Source: Streptosporangiaceae bacterium NEAU-GS5 (GTDB taxonomy: Bacteria > Actinomycetota > Actinomycetes > Streptosporangiales > Streptosporangiaceae). From it: a DNA stretch of 64,000 nt. The notes below the pieces were generated by a model, which ran no database searches, was not told the origin of the DNA, and saw nothing but the letters and a program-made list of their open reading frames with translations. The stretch lies in contig JAGFNW010000016.1 of assembly GCA_017592665.1 (NCBI GenBank), positions 124,001 to 188,000 of the forward strand, written 5' to 3'. The translations under genes and the position numbers were made by a program. Shown in pieces: positions 28,563-37,759 of this stretch (the first letter of the stretch is position 1; each line of letters starts with the position of its first letter).

Positions 28563-29411
28563 GTGGCTCTCACAATTGTCCCGATTCGGGCCGGCTTCGT
28601 GGCGGAGGTCGCCGGTTTCGACGGCTCGGCGCCGGACGGGTGGGACGCGGAGGCATTGCACGCCGCATTACGCGACTATTCGGTGCTGGTGACCCATGAA
28701 ACCACGCTCACCCCGCAGCGGCAGGTGGCGCTCACGAGCCTGCTCGGCGACGTCGAGGAAGCCTCTGACATGCGCAATCATCATCCGGACAGCACGCAGG
28801 TGATGGTCGTCCACACCTCGGGCGACACGCCCATCGTCGGAAACCAGTGCTGGCACGCCGACCGCTCATTCTCCGCCGAGCCGACCCGCTATACCGTTCT
28901 CTATGGCAAGGACATTCCGCCGTCGGCCGGTGACACGCTGTTCGCGGATATGGTCGCCGCATATTCGGGGATGCCGTCCGACTGGAAGAGGTCGCTGGCC
29001 GCCGCGACCGGCACGCACTCCTACGACAAACTCGCCAGAATGCGCGCCGAAATACACCGCGCGCCCATCGAGCCGGATTATCAGGTGCGGCATCCGCCGG
29101 TGCGTCATCCCATCGTCCGGGCGCATCCGGAGACCGGCGCCCCCGCGCTGTTCGTTAGCGAACTGTGCCTGTCGGCCATCGACGGCCAGGGGGCGCCCGA
29201 GCCGTCCATCGACGAGTTGCTGGCCCACGCCACCTCCGACGACTACGTCCACCGGCACCGCTGGCAGGCGGGCGACATCGTCATCTGGGACAACAGCCGG
29301 GTCCTGCATCGCGCCGCCCCGCTGCCGCCCGGCACCACCCGCGTCCTCCATCGCACCACGACCTCCGGCCCGGCCCCCGTCACTGCGCATCTCCCTGGTG
29401 GTGCTGCGTAG
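28563..29411 (+). CDS. TauD/TfdA family Fe(II)/2-oxoglutarate dioxygenase
   Basis: This 282-residue non-haem iron oxygenase would couple oxidation of an organic substrate to 2-oxoglutarate decarboxylation. The iron facial triad is visible: His98 and Asp100 in CWHADRSF and His249 in NSRVLHRA. Arg260 in TTRVLHR is the expected 2-oxoglutarate anchor. The TauD/TfdA group includes taurine, sulphate-ester and phenoxyacetate dioxygenases. No sulphonate transporter or sulphur gene is nearby, so the substrate is open. I chose the GTG at 28563 because GGAG is 5 nt upstream and homology-like sequence begins there. It is divergent from the GH31 operon. Confidence 0.85.
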   Translation: MALTIVPIRAGFVAEVAGFDGSAPDGWDAEALHAALRDYSVLVTHETTLTPQRQVALTSLLGDVEEASDMRNHHPDSTQVMVVHTSGDTPIVGNQCWHADRSFSAEPTRYTVLYGKDIPPSAGDTLFADMVAAYSGMPSDWKRSLAAATGTHSYDKLARMRAEIHRAPIEPDYQVRHPPVRHPIVRAHPETGAPALFVSELCLSAIDGQGAPEPSIDELLAHATSDDYVHRHRWQAGDIVIWDNSRVLHRAAPLPPGTTRVLHRTTTSGPAPVTAHLPGGAA

Positions 29412-29422
29412 GGTGGATCGGC

Positions 29423-30192
29423 ATGGATCATGAGGCGCTGTCGGAGGCCGAGCGGCGGGTCTGGGGGCGGCTGCCGGAGGGGGCGTTCGAGGCGCTCGAC
29501 GGGCTGCCGGCGTCCGACCTGCAGACGTTGCTGCTGTCGATCGGCCGGATGCGCGCCGCGCGGATACGCCGCCGGATCTGCTGCGCCGCTGGCGCGACGA
29601 CCGGTTCGTCCGCCCGGCCACGGCCGACCCCCGCGTCATGGCCGCGGCCGAGGCCCGGATGTGGGAGCTGCTGCCCGGGGGAGTCGACGGCGTGGAGCTG
29701 GCGCCGGTCGCGCCGCTCGGCACGTGCTCGGCGATCGGCCCGGTCAGCCAGAACCGGATCGTCTCGGCCATGCGCTCGGTTGAAGTGGTCAGCGACCCCA
29801 CCAACGCACTCGCCATCGAGGCGGCCGACCGCCGTCTGCGGCGCCGCGCCGACGGGCCCGTGCATCTGGCCGCGAGCCACCGGGTGCTCCGCGCGCAGCG
29901 CTTCGGGCCGGGGATGTCGTCGCACTTCCGCCTCTTCGCGCTGGTCTCCAGCGGCCGCGACGGCGGCTCGGGCCGTACGGAGGCGGGCATGCTCCGCCTC
30001 CACCTCGGCTATTGGCGGCGCGGCCGCGGCTATTACGTCGGCGCGGCGGTGCGCATCACGGCCGGGAGTGATGCCGCGGTCGAACTCGGCGACGGCGGCT
30101 TCACCACCTGGACCGCCCAGCTCATGGGCGACGCCAAGGAACGCTGCCTGATCTCCTGCCTGGCCATGGACCGGCTGGTCACCTTGATGTGA
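29423..30192 (+). pseudogene. Uncharacterised protein gene with a frameshift
   Basis: An ATG at 29423 opens a protein-like frame (DHEALSEAERRVWGRL, then LQTLLLSIGRMRAAR). Near 29560-29575 the coding signal jumps to the +2 frame, which continues as TPPDLLRRWRDDRFVRPAT and runs to a TGA at 30192. The second part has strong motifs, including VAPLGTCSAIGPVSQNRIVS, EVVSDPTNALAIEAADRR and HLAASHRVLRAQRF. I do not recognise the family, although the pattern looks like a conserved actinobacterial enzyme. One inserted base, or two lost bases, in the CGCGCCGCGCGGATACGCCG tract would explain the break. A sequencing error is also possible because the tract is GC-rich and repetitive. Confidence 0.7.
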
Positions 30193-30253
30193 CGCCCGGA
30201 TGGAACGGGATGGAACGCATCCTCAGTGCGGGATGCGGCAGAACGGGGCGGAC

Positions 30254-30808
30254 ATGGTGGAGACCGAGCGCGTGCGGCCGCGGCGGCGGTGGTTATGGGT
30301 GACCGGGGCGGCGCTGGTGGTCGCCGCGCTGGTGGCGGTGCCGGTGGTAGGGACGTCCGGCATGGTGCGGGCCCGGCTCGGCCTCGGCGCTCCGGACATC
30401 TCTCTCGGCTCCAGCCACCTCGACACGCGGAACGTGTCGGTCGGCTTCAGGGTCGTGAACGAGGGCTGGGCGCCCGTCACGCTGATCGGGGCCGGGCGCA
30501 GCAGTTCCTACATGCGCCTGCTCTCGGTCGAGGACACGCACTTCCCCATCACGCTCGGTTCCGGTCAGTGGGCCGACATCACCCTCTCCTACCACGTGAC
30601 CGACTGCGCCATACCCGTCGAACCGTGGCCGATCCCGGTGCGGGTGGAGCGGCCATGGGGGACGGAGACCGTTTATGTCGATCCGTCCCCCCGTGACCCT
30701 GATCCCACCAACCCCCATACTCCGCAGTTCCCAGAAGAGCTCGAGGGCTCGACCATGACGCTCTGGCATCTGGCTCAGTCGACCTACGTCTGCTACCGCA
30801 CGCCTTAG
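30254..30808 (+). CDS. Membrane-anchored protein of unknown function
   Basis: This 184-residue protein has a basic cytoplasmic start (ERVRPRRRWLW), one membrane helix (TGAALVVAALVAVPVV, about 13-30) and an outer beta-rich domain of about 150 residues with SVGFRVVNEGWAPVTLIGAG, which resembles an immunoglobulin-like fold. Two cysteines (DCAIP and VCYRTP) could form a disulphide. I chose the ATG at 30254, preceded by GGGGCGG. An ATG at 30200 would add 18 residues. Its stop directly abuts the stop of the convergent GH53 gene. The function is unknown. Confidence 0.65.
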   Translation: MVETERVRPRRRWLWVTGAALVVAALVAVPVVGTSGMVRARLGLGAPDISLGSSHLDTRNVSVGFRVVNEGWAPVTLIGAGRSSSYMRLLSVEDTHFPITLGSGQWADITLSYHVTDCAIPVEPWPIPVRVERPWGTETVYVDPSPRDPDPTNPHTPQFPEELEGSTMTLWHLAQSTYVCYRTP

Positions 30809-32323
30809 CTATTGGTGGTTGTACGCCGCCAGGCCGTCGGTCGCGCGGTTGGAGAAGTCGAAGAGTGCCTGGTTCTCCCATTCGTTGGCGGATGAGGGGT
30901 TGGTGGGATCCCAGCCGTTGCCGGTGACGGCGGTCCAGGTGGGCTCCCAGTAGTAGACGCCGAGTCCGCCGACCGCCTGCACGACGCTCATCACGTCGCG
31001 GAACAGCCGGAACTGCCCGTCCTCGGTGGCTGGATATCCCGCGTACGGCGTGGCCGCCGTGACCAGGTTGCCCTCGCCGTCGTCGTTTCCCGTGGTGAAC
31101 GGATAGGCGGTCTCGGCAAGGTACACCGGTTTGCCGTAGCGGGACCGGACGTCGGCGAGGTTGGCCTGCATGGCGGCGAGCGTGCCGTGCCAGTAGGGGT
31201 AGTAGGACGCGCCGATCACGTCGTAGTTGACGCCGTTGGAGACGCAGAGGTCGAAGAACCAGCGGTAGAGCGAGTTCGTGGCGCCGTTGGCCAAGTGCAG
31301 CGCCACCAGCGTGGTCGACGACACGGCCTTCGCCGCCGCGTACCCCTGGTTGAGCAGCTGGGCCAGCTGGGAGAAGTGGGTCGAGGCGCGGCCGTCCTCC
31401 CACAGCATGCCGTCGTTGAGCTCGTTGCCGATCTGCACCATGTCGGCCGTGGTGCCCTGCGCCTTCAGGGCGTTCAGGACGTCGAAGGTGTGGTTGTAGA
31501 CGGCCGTGCGCAGCTGGGTGAAGGACATGGACGCCCAGGCGGCGGGCTTGTTCTGCTTGCCGGGGTCGGCCCAGGAGTCCGAGTAGTGGAAATCGATGAG
31601 GATCTTCATGCCGAGCGCCTTGGCCCGGGACGCCATGGCGAGGACGTGCGCCTTGTCGTTGAAGCCGTCGGCGGGGTTGACCCACACCTTGAGCCGCGCG
31701 TAGTTGGCTCCCGCGTTGCGCAGGATCGTGAGCGCGTCCCGCTGGACGCCGTCGAGGCCGATGTAGACACCGCCCTTGACCTCGGATTTGGCGAGGCTGG
31801 ACACGTCCGCGCCCTTGATCGACAGGGTGGCCGACCCGGACGTGAAACTCACGTCGTCGAAGCTGGCCCAGTTGCCGGCCGCCGCGGTCGAGGACAGGAC
31901 GGCCGTGCACGAGCCGCCGGACACGGTCGTGGAGACCACGATCTTCAGCCAATCCGGGGTCACCGGGACGGCCGTCCGCTTGTCACCGCTGCCGCAGCCT
32001 TCGAGCCCGGCGTAGATCGAGCTCTGCCCGCCGCCGTTGCGCACATAGACGGTGAGCGTGAAGTTGCCGTTCGCGACCCCGGTGAGGGTCTGGGTGGTCC
32101 TGACCGAGTAGGCCGAGGCCGACCAGTGGGTGAGCCGGAAGCTCCCGGATCGTCCGCCGGATTCGGTGAAGTCGGCCGCGGCGGTCCCGGACGTGGTCCA
32201 CCCGGTCGGGGTCTGGGTGGCGCCGTTCGACTCGAAGCCGCCGTTGGTGATCGTTGAGGCGGCCATGGCGGGGGTCGGTATGAGGCATGACAGCAGGACT
32301 ATCGCTAAGAGAGGGCGTTTCAT
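30809..32323 (-). CDS. Secreted GH53 endo-beta-1,4-galactanase with N-terminal CBM
   Basis: This 504-residue enzyme should cut beta-1,4-galactan side chains of pectin outside the cell. A signal peptide (MKRPLLAIVLLSCLIPTPAMA) is followed by a carbohydrate-binding beta-sandwich (about 22-165, starting STITNGGFESN), then the GH53 barrel from ADVSSLAKSE onward. The acid/base is Glu301 in IGNELND and the nucleophile Glu404 in LAETAYPF. It is the third gene of a leftward operon and its ATGA start overlaps the second GH53 gene by 4 bp. The two barrels are clearly paralogous (shared DFHYSDSWADPGKQNKPAAW), and this copy has gained a CBM, possibly of the CBM61 or CBM4/9 type. Confidence 0.93.
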   Translation of the reverse strand: MKRPLLAIVLLSCLIPTPAMAASTITNGGFESNGATQTPTGWTTSGTAAADFTESGGRSGSFRLTHWSASAYSVRTTQTLTGVANGNFTLTVYVRNGGGQSSIYAGLEGCGSGDKRTAVPVTPDWLKIVVSTTVSGGSCTAVLSSTAAAGNWASFDDVSFTSGSATLSIKGADVSSLAKSEVKGGVYIGLDGVQRDALTILRNAGANYARLKVWVNPADGFNDKAHVLAMASRAKALGMKILIDFHYSDSWADPGKQNKPAAWASMSFTQLRTAVYNHTFDVLNALKAQGTTADMVQIGNELNDGMLWEDGRASTHFSQLAQLLNQGYAAAKAVSSTTLVALHLANGATNSLYRWFFDLCVSNGVNYDVIGASYYPYWHGTLAAMQANLADVRSRYGKPVYLAETAYPFTTGNDDGEGNLVTAATPYAGYPATEDGQFRLFRDVMSVVQAVGGLGVYYWEPTWTAVTGNGWDPTNPSSANEWENQALFDFSNRATDGLAAYNHQ

Positions 32324-33417
32324 CGGATGGCCCTCACCGCGGGCAGCAGGCGGTCGTTGAAGTCGAACAGGGCCTGGTTCTCCCAGGCGTTTCCCGAGGT
32401 CGGGTCGTACGGATCCCAGCCGTTGCCCTTGACCCCGGTCCAGGTGGCGTCCCAGTAGAACAGGCCGAGACCGAGACCGTTGGGGACCGCCCTGACGATG
32501 TCGGCGACCTTCGCGATCAGCGCCTTCTGCCCGTCGGGCGTGGCCTGGTAGCCGGGGAACGGCTCGGCCGAGGTCATGATGTTCTCCCAGCCGTCCTTGT
32601 CGGCGGTCGTGAACGGATAGGCGGTCTCGGCCACGTACACCGGCTTGCCGTAGTGCGTGGCGACGTCGTTGATGTTGGCCTGGAAGGCCTCCAGGGTGCC
32701 GTGCCAGTAGGGGTAGTACGACAGGCCGATGACGTCGTAGCGGATCCCGTTGGCGGCCGCGTTGTCGAACCACCAGCGGTAGAGGCCGTTGTCGCCGCCG
32801 TTGGCCAGGTGGATGGCGACCTTGGTGCGCGGCGAGACGGCCTTGACCGCGTCGTACGCCGCGCCGAGCAGCCCGGCCATGCCCGGCCAGTTGTCCCACT
32901 GGCCGTCCGGCCAGAGCAGGCCGCCGTTGAGCTCGTTGCCCGTCTGCACCATGTCGGCCGGGGTTCCCTGCCGCTTCAGGGCGTTCAGCACGTCGTAGGT
33001 GTGGTTGTAAACGGCCTTCTTCAGGTCGTCGTACGACAGGGACGCCCAGGCGGCGGGCTTGTTCTGCTTGCCGGGGTCGGCCCAGGAGTCGGAGTAGTGG
33101 AAGTCGACCAGCAGCTTGAGCCCGGCGCGCTCGGCCCGTCTGGCGATGGCGAGCACGTGCGCCTTGTCGTTGAACCCGTCGGGCGGGTTGACCCACACCC
33201 GGAGGCGGATCCAGTTCAGCCCGCCGTCGGCGAGGATGCGCAGGGCGTCGCCGCGCCGCCCGTGGGCGTCACGGTAGATCCCTCCGTACGCCTCGGATTT
33301 GGCGAGGCTCGAGACGTCGGCGCCGCGGATGGCCAGCGACCGGTTGTGCGCTTGCGCGGGCGACCCGGCGACCATGGCCGCCAGGCACACGACGATGACG
33401 GGTAAAAGGCGTTTCAC
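32320..33417 (-). CDS. Secreted GH53 endo-beta-1,4-galactanase, single domain
   Basis: This 365-residue enzyme is a galactanase catalytic domain with a signal peptide (MKRLLPVIVVCLAAMVAGSPAQA) and no CBM. Glu162 in TGNELNGG and Glu264 in VAETAYPF are the predicted acid/base and nucleophile. It overlaps both neighbours by ATGA (GH42 upstream, CBM-bearing GH53 downstream), so the three are translationally coupled. Without a CBM it may work on soluble or shorter galactan, while its partner works on bound polymer. That division of labour is inferred. Confidence 0.93.
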   Translation of the reverse strand: MKRLLPVIVVCLAAMVAGSPAQAHNRSLAIRGADVSSLAKSEAYGGIYRDAHGRRGDALRILADGGLNWIRLRVWVNPPDGFNDKAHVLAIARRAERAGLKLLVDFHYSDSWADPGKQNKPAAWASLSYDDLKKAVYNHTYDVLNALKRQGTPADMVQTGNELNGGLLWPDGQWDNWPGMAGLLGAAYDAVKAVSPRTKVAIHLANGGDNGLYRWWFDNAAANGIRYDVIGLSYYPYWHGTLEAFQANINDVATHYGKPVYVAETAYPFTTADKDGWENIMTSAEPFPGYQATPDGQKALIAKVADIVRAVPNGLGLGLFYWDATWTGVKGNGWDPYDPTSGNAWENQALFDFNDRLLPAVRAIR

Positions 33418-35378
33418 ATGTCCTCCTTGACGACGGCCACACCTCCCGCCGGGACCTCACCAACGAAGGCGCTCCCGGTCAGGAGGTCGGCGCCATGCAC
33501 TGCGGGCACGGCGACGGGACTGCCGCCGTGGTTGAGCAGGAACGTGTACGGGCCGCGGCGGACCACCTCGAGGGTGTCGGGCAGGCCGGGCGGCCGGGCG
33601 ACCGACGCCCTGTCGAGAACCTCGCGCAGCAGGTCACGGGGGTCGATGGCGGTGGCCACATACCATGCGGCCCCGGCGCCGAGCGCGTTGCGCGTCACCG
33701 CCGGATGTCCCGCGTCCGGTCCGTCTTCGAAGGTCTGTACGGCTGTCGCCCCGCCGAGCCGTACGCGCTCGGACCACACGCGACCTGGGCCACCGGTGAC
33801 CTGCACGGTTCCGCCGGCGGGAAGCGGGTGGAACTCTTCGACGCAAAGGCCGAGCACGTCGCGCAGCACCCCCGGATAGGCGCCGGCGTGCACCCCGTCG
33901 TGCTCGTCGACGATGCCCGAGAAGAACGAGACGAGCAGGTGGCCGCCGCTTTCGACGTAGCGCTGGAGGTTCTTGGCCGAGGCCTCCGACAGAAGGTATG
34001 AGCTGGGCGCGATGATTACCCGATAGCGGGAAATATCGGCGGATGGGTGGGCGAAGTCGACGGTGACGTGCTCACGCCAGAGAGCCTCGTAATACGCCTC
34101 GATCCGCTCCAGGTATGACAGATCCTCCGAAGGACGCCATTCGAGCTCGAGCGCCCAGTAGGACTCCCAATCCCACAGGATCGCGACCTCGGCGCCAACC
34201 CGCGAACCTCTGACCTCGGCCAGGTTGCGGGCGTCGGCGCCCAGCGCGACCACGTCCCGCCAGATCTGCGAGTCGGTCCCGGCGTGCGGCACCATCGCCG
34301 AGTGGAACTTCTCGGCCCCGAACCGGGAGGCCCGCCACTGGAAGAACAGGATCGCGTCGGAGCCGCGCGCCACGTGGGCGAGGCTGTTGCGGCGCATCTC
34401 CCCCGGGCGCTTGGCGATGCCGCGCGGCTGCCAGCTGACGGCGCCGGTCGAGTGCTCCATGAGCATCCAGGGCGCGCCGCCCGCGATCGACCGGCTGAGG
34501 TCGGCCGACATGGCGAGGTGGATGTGGTTGTCGGTCCGTTCGCCGACCAGGTAGTGGTCGTTGGCGACCACGTCGAGCTCGGGCGCCCAGGCCCACAGGT
34601 CCATCGACTTGCAGTTCACCGTGCCGGCGAAGTTGGTGGTCACCGGCTTGCCGGTGCCGCGCAGCAGGTCGCGCTGGAGCCGGTAGTGCGCGAGGTGCTC
34701 GTGGTTGGCGAACCGCGCGTAGTCGAGCCGCTGGGCCGGATTGACGACCGTGTGGCTCCAACGAGGCGCCTCGATCTCCTCGTACGACCCGTAGCGCTGC
34801 CCCCAGAAGGCCGTGCCCCAGGCCTGGTTGAGCTCGTCGAGGCTCTCGTAGCGGGCCCGCAGCCACTCCCGGAAGGCCTGTTCCGACCAGGCGCAGTAGC
34901 ACTCGCCGAGCGGCGCCCCGTATTCGTTGTGCACGTGCCACATGGCGACGCCCGGATGCGGCCCGAAATGCGCGGCCAGCCGTTCCACAAGCCGCGCCGT
35001 GGCCGAAAGGAACGCGGGATGACTGGAGCAGGCATGCTCGCGCCCGCCGGGTCCCACCCGCCGCCCCTCCCTCGTCACCGGCAACGAGTCTGGATATTTC
35101 TTGGTGAACCAGGCGGGCGGCGCGGCGGTCGGCGTGCCCATGCCGACCGCGATCCCGGCCGCGTGCAGCCGGTCGACGACCTCGTCCAGCCACCCGAAGT
35201 CGTACTCACCCTCGGCCGGCTCCAGCAGCGCCCAGGCGAAAATGCCCAGATTGACCAGGGTGACCCCGGCTTCGCGCATCAGCCGGACGTCTTCCTCCTG
35301 CACCTCGCGCGGCCACTGCTCGGGGTTGTAGTCCCCGCCGAACGCGATGCCGCCGGGCAGCGCTGGGTATCCGGACAA
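33414..35378 (-). CDS. GH42 beta-galactosidase, galactan operon
   Basis: This 654-residue cytoplasmic beta-galactosidase should release galactose from imported galacto-oligosaccharides. The family start is clear (AFGGDYNPEQWP), Glu152 in HVHNEYG is the acid/base and Glu308 in MLMEHSTG the nucleophile. Barrel, trimerisation-type and C-terminal beta-sandwich domains are all present at normal length. I chose the TTG at 35378 because AGGGGGAG lies just upstream. The longer frame has no ribosome site and would include the operator. It leads the leftward GH42-GH53-GH53 operon and faces the importer operon, an arrangement like the Bacillus gan locus. Confidence 0.93.
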   Translation of the reverse strand: MSGYPALPGGIAFGGDYNPEQWPREVQEEDVRLMREAGVTLVNLGIFAWALLEPAEGEYDFGWLDEVVDRLHAAGIAVGMGTPTAAPPAWFTKKYPDSLPVTREGRRVGPGGREHACSSHPAFLSATARLVERLAAHFGPHPGVAMWHVHNEYGAPLGECYCAWSEQAFREWLRARYESLDELNQAWGTAFWGQRYGSYEEIEAPRWSHTVVNPAQRLDYARFANHEHLAHYRLQRDLLRGTGKPVTTNFAGTVNCKSMDLWAWAPELDVVANDHYLVGERTDNHIHLAMSADLSRSIAGGAPWMLMEHSTGAVSWQPRGIAKRPGEMRRNSLAHVARGSDAILFFQWRASRFGAEKFHSAMVPHAGTDSQIWRDVVALGADARNLAEVRGSRVGAEVAILWDWESYWALELEWRPSEDLSYLERIEAYYEALWREHVTVDFAHPSADISRYRVIIAPSSYLLSEASAKNLQRYVESGGHLLVSFFSGIVDEHDGVHAGAYPGVLRDVLGLCVEEFHPLPAGGTVQVTGGPGRVWSERVRLGGATAVQTFEDGPDAGHPAVTRNALGAGAAWYVATAIDPRDLLREVLDRASVARPPGLPDTLEVVRRGPYTFLLNHGGSPVAVPAVHGADLLTGSAFVGEVPAGGVAVVKEDM

Positions 35379-35399
35379 TGCTCCCCCTAGAAGTCGCTT

Positions 35400-35415
35400 C
35401 TGTGAACGTGCACAG
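35400..35415. promoter_or_regulatory. LacI/GanR-type operator (leftward promoter)
   Basis: CTGTGAAC followed by GTGCACAG is a 16-bp palindrome with one mismatched pair, lying 22 bp upstream of the GH42 start. Its centre is 115 bp from that of the perfect copy at 35515, close to 11 helical turns. Confidence 0.75.
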
Positions 35416-35514
35416 TAATCCAAGATGTCCGCTTCGACCAGAGAGCGGGGACAGGACGTCGCGCTTAACGACCCCGTAACGGGGGATTGACAGCCCTGCT
35501 ACGGGGCTCTCACT

Positions 35515-35530
35515 CTGTGAACGTTCACAG
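35515..35530. promoter_or_regulatory. LacI/GanR-type operator (rightward promoter)
   Basis: CTGTGAAC followed by GTTCACAG is a perfect 16-bp palindrome 45 bp upstream of the binding-protein ATG. The linked LacI regulator gene at 38665 is the likely binder. Together with the site at 35400 it would repress both halves of the divergon. Confidence 0.8.
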
Positions 35531-35574
35531 ATACGTGTGCGATACCCTCCTCATCCCCCGACTCGGAGGCATAA

Positions 35575-36897
35575 ATGGTTACAAAACGGCTCGCGGTGGC
35601 GGTCGCGCTGACGGCCGCTCTCGCCACGGCCTGCGGCTCCGGCGGCTCCGGCGGAAGCGCCGCATCCGCCCCGGCCAGCAGTGCTGCCGCTCCGAGCGCG
35701 GCGGAGAAGGTCGAGCTGACCTACTGGAACTGGGTCCCCAACATGGACAAGATCGTCGAGGTGTGGAACCAGGCCCACCCCGACATCCACGTCACCTCGA
35801 GCAAGCAGGCGGGCGGTGACGACGCGGCCGCCAAGTTCCTCACTGCCGCCAAGGCCGGCAACCCGCCCGACCTGGTCCAGGCCGAATACCAGATGCTGCC
35901 GTCGTTCGTGGCCGCCGAGGCCGTGGCCGACCTGACCCCGTCGGCGGGCGGCCTGAAGAGCCAGTTCGGCGACGGCCTGTGGAGCCTCGTCACGCTCGGC
36001 ACCGACGCCCTCTACGGCGTGCCCCAGGACAGCGGGCCCATGATGCTCTACTACCGGGCCGACCTGTTCAAGAAGTACGGCGTGGACGTGCCCACCACCT
36101 GGGACGAGTTCGCCGCCGCGGCGCGGACCATCCACAAGGCCGACCCGAAGTCGTATCTCACCAACTTCTCCAGCAAGGACCCGGGGTGGTTCGCCGGGCT
36201 CTCCCAGCAGGCCGGCGCCAGCTGGTGGGGCATCAACGGCGACGCCTGGAAGGTCGCGGTCAACGACGACCCCACCAAGAAGGTCGCCGACTTCTGGGGC
36301 GGCCTGGTCAAGGAAGGCGTGATCTCCACGACCGCGTCGTTCACCCCCGAGTGGAACAAGGCGCTGGCCGACGGCAAGCTGCTGGCCTGGACCTCGGCCA
36401 TCTGGGCGCCCGGCGTGCTGTCCAGCAACGCGCCGAAGACCGCGGGCAAGTGGGAGATCGCCGCGCTGCCGCAGTGGAACGCCGGTGAGAACGCCAGCGG
36501 CTTCTGGGGCGGGTCGGCCGTCGCCGTCTCCGCGGCCAGCAAGCATCAGGACGCCGCCGTCAAGTTCCTGACCTGGCTCAACACCGACCCGGCCGCCACC
36601 AAGCTGCTGGTCGACCAGGGCGCCATCTATCCGGCCGCCACGGCCGCCCAGGGCGCGCTGTCCACGGCCCCCGAGTTCTTCTCGAACCTGCCGGACTTCT
36701 GGCAGAAGGCGGCCTCGTTCGGCGCCGGCGCCCGCGGCTTCACCTTCGGCCCGGACGTCAACGTCACCTACAACGCCTACAAGGACGCCATGGACAAGGC
36801 CGTCGCCGCCAAGTCGTCGTTCAGTGACGCGGTGACCTCCATGCAGGACGCGACCGTCGCCGACATGCAGAAGGCCGGATTCACCCTTGCCCAGTAA
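35575..36897 (+). CDS. Galacto-oligosaccharide-binding lipoprotein
   Basis: This 440-residue family 1 extracellular binding protein has a lipoprotein signal with lipobox ATAC and Cys20, a Ser/Gly/Ala linker and a mature domain starting EKVELTYWNWVPNMDK. It is the capture protein of the third CUT1 importer in the window. Because it faces galactanase and beta-galactosidase genes across a shared operator region, its ligand is probably beta-1,4-galacto-oligosaccharide (inference). The ATG is preceded by GGAGGC. Its end overlaps the permease start by 11 bp. Confidence 0.92.
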   Translation: MVTKRLAVAVALTAALATACGSGGSGGSAASAPASSAAAPSAAEKVELTYWNWVPNMDKIVEVWNQAHPDIHVTSSKQAGGDDAAAKFLTAAKAGNPPDLVQAEYQMLPSFVAAEAVADLTPSAGGLKSQFGDGLWSLVTLGTDALYGVPQDSGPMMLYYRADLFKKYGVDVPTTWDEFAAAARTIHKADPKSYLTNFSSKDPGWFAGLSQQAGASWWGINGDAWKVAVNDDPTKKVADFWGGLVKEGVISTTASFTPEWNKALADGKLLAWTSAIWAPGVLSSNAPKTAGKWEIAALPQWNAGENASGFWGGSAVAVSAASKHQDAAVKFLTWLNTDPAATKLLVDQGAIYPAATAAQGALSTAPEFFSNLPDFWQKAASFGAGARGFTFGPDVNVTYNAYKDAMDKAVAAKSSFSDAVTSMQDATVADMQKAGFTLAQ

Positions 36898-37759
36898 GCG
36901 CGGCGCTGCACCCTATGTCTTCCTGGCTCCAGCGGTCACCCTGTTCACGCTGTTCCTGGCGGTTCCGATCGGTTACACGGTCTACCTCAGCCTGCGGCGT
37001 ACCAAGGTGAAAGGGCTGGGGCTGGGAAAGGGCGCCAAGACGGAGATCTTCGTCGGGTGGGACAACCTGAAGACGGCGGTCACCGACCCTGAGCTGTGGC
37101 ACGGATGGGAGCGCGTCGTCGGCTACGGCGCGCTCGTGCTGGTGGTCATGCTGGGCTTCGCCCTGCTGTTCGCGCTGCTGCTCGACTCGGCCCACGTGCG
37201 GCTGTCCCGCTTCAGCCGGATCTCCATCTTCCTGCCGTACGCGGTGCCGGGCGTGGTGGCGTCGTTGCTGTGGGGGTTCCTCTACCTGCCGGGGATGACC
37301 CCGATCGGCGGGATCGACTTCCTCAGCCCGACCGCCGTGACATATTCGATGGCCAACATCGCGGTCTGGGGCGGCACCGGGTTCAACATGCTGGTGCTGT
37401 ACACCAACCTCCGCGCCATCCCACAGGAGTACTACGAGGCGGCGCGGATGGACGGCGCGGGCGAACTGGAGATCGCGTTCCGGATCAAGATCCCGATCCT
37501 GACTCCGGCGATCATCCTGACCACCGTGTTCTCGATCATCGCGACGATCCAGGTGTTCACCGAGCCGACCACGCTCCGGCCGTTCTCCAACACGATCAGC
37601 TCGACGTGGAGCCCGCTGATGAAGGTGTATCGGGACGCGTTCGTCACCGGTGACCTCTATTCGGCGGCGGCCACATCTCTGGTGATCGCCGCGATCTCGC
37701 TGGTCCTGTCGTTCGGGTTCCTGCGCGTCGTACGCGGCCGGGCCTTCGGGGAGAGCTGA
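36887..37759 (+). CDS. CUT1 galacto-oligosaccharide permease, MalF-like
   Basis: This 290-residue permease has six membrane segments and the EAA loop YEAARMDGAGELEIAFRIKIP near residue 190. It starts at a TTG inside the binding-protein gene. The next permease begins in a TGATG overlap with its stop. A cytoplasmic partner ATPase is not encoded in the locus. Confidence 0.92.
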   Translation: MPSKRGAAPYVFLAPAVTLFTLFLAVPIGYTVYLSLRRTKVKGLGLGKGAKTEIFVGWDNLKTAVTDPELWHGWERVVGYGALVLVVMLGFALLFALLLDSAHVRLSRFSRISIFLPYAVPGVVASLLWGFLYLPGMTPIGGIDFLSPTAVTYSMANIAVWGGTGFNMLVLYTNLRAIPQEYYEAARMDGAGELEIAFRIKIPILTPAIILTTVFSIIATIQVFTEPTTLRPFSNTISSTWSPLMKVYRDAFVTGDLYSAAATSLVIAAISLVLSFGFLRVVRGRAFGES

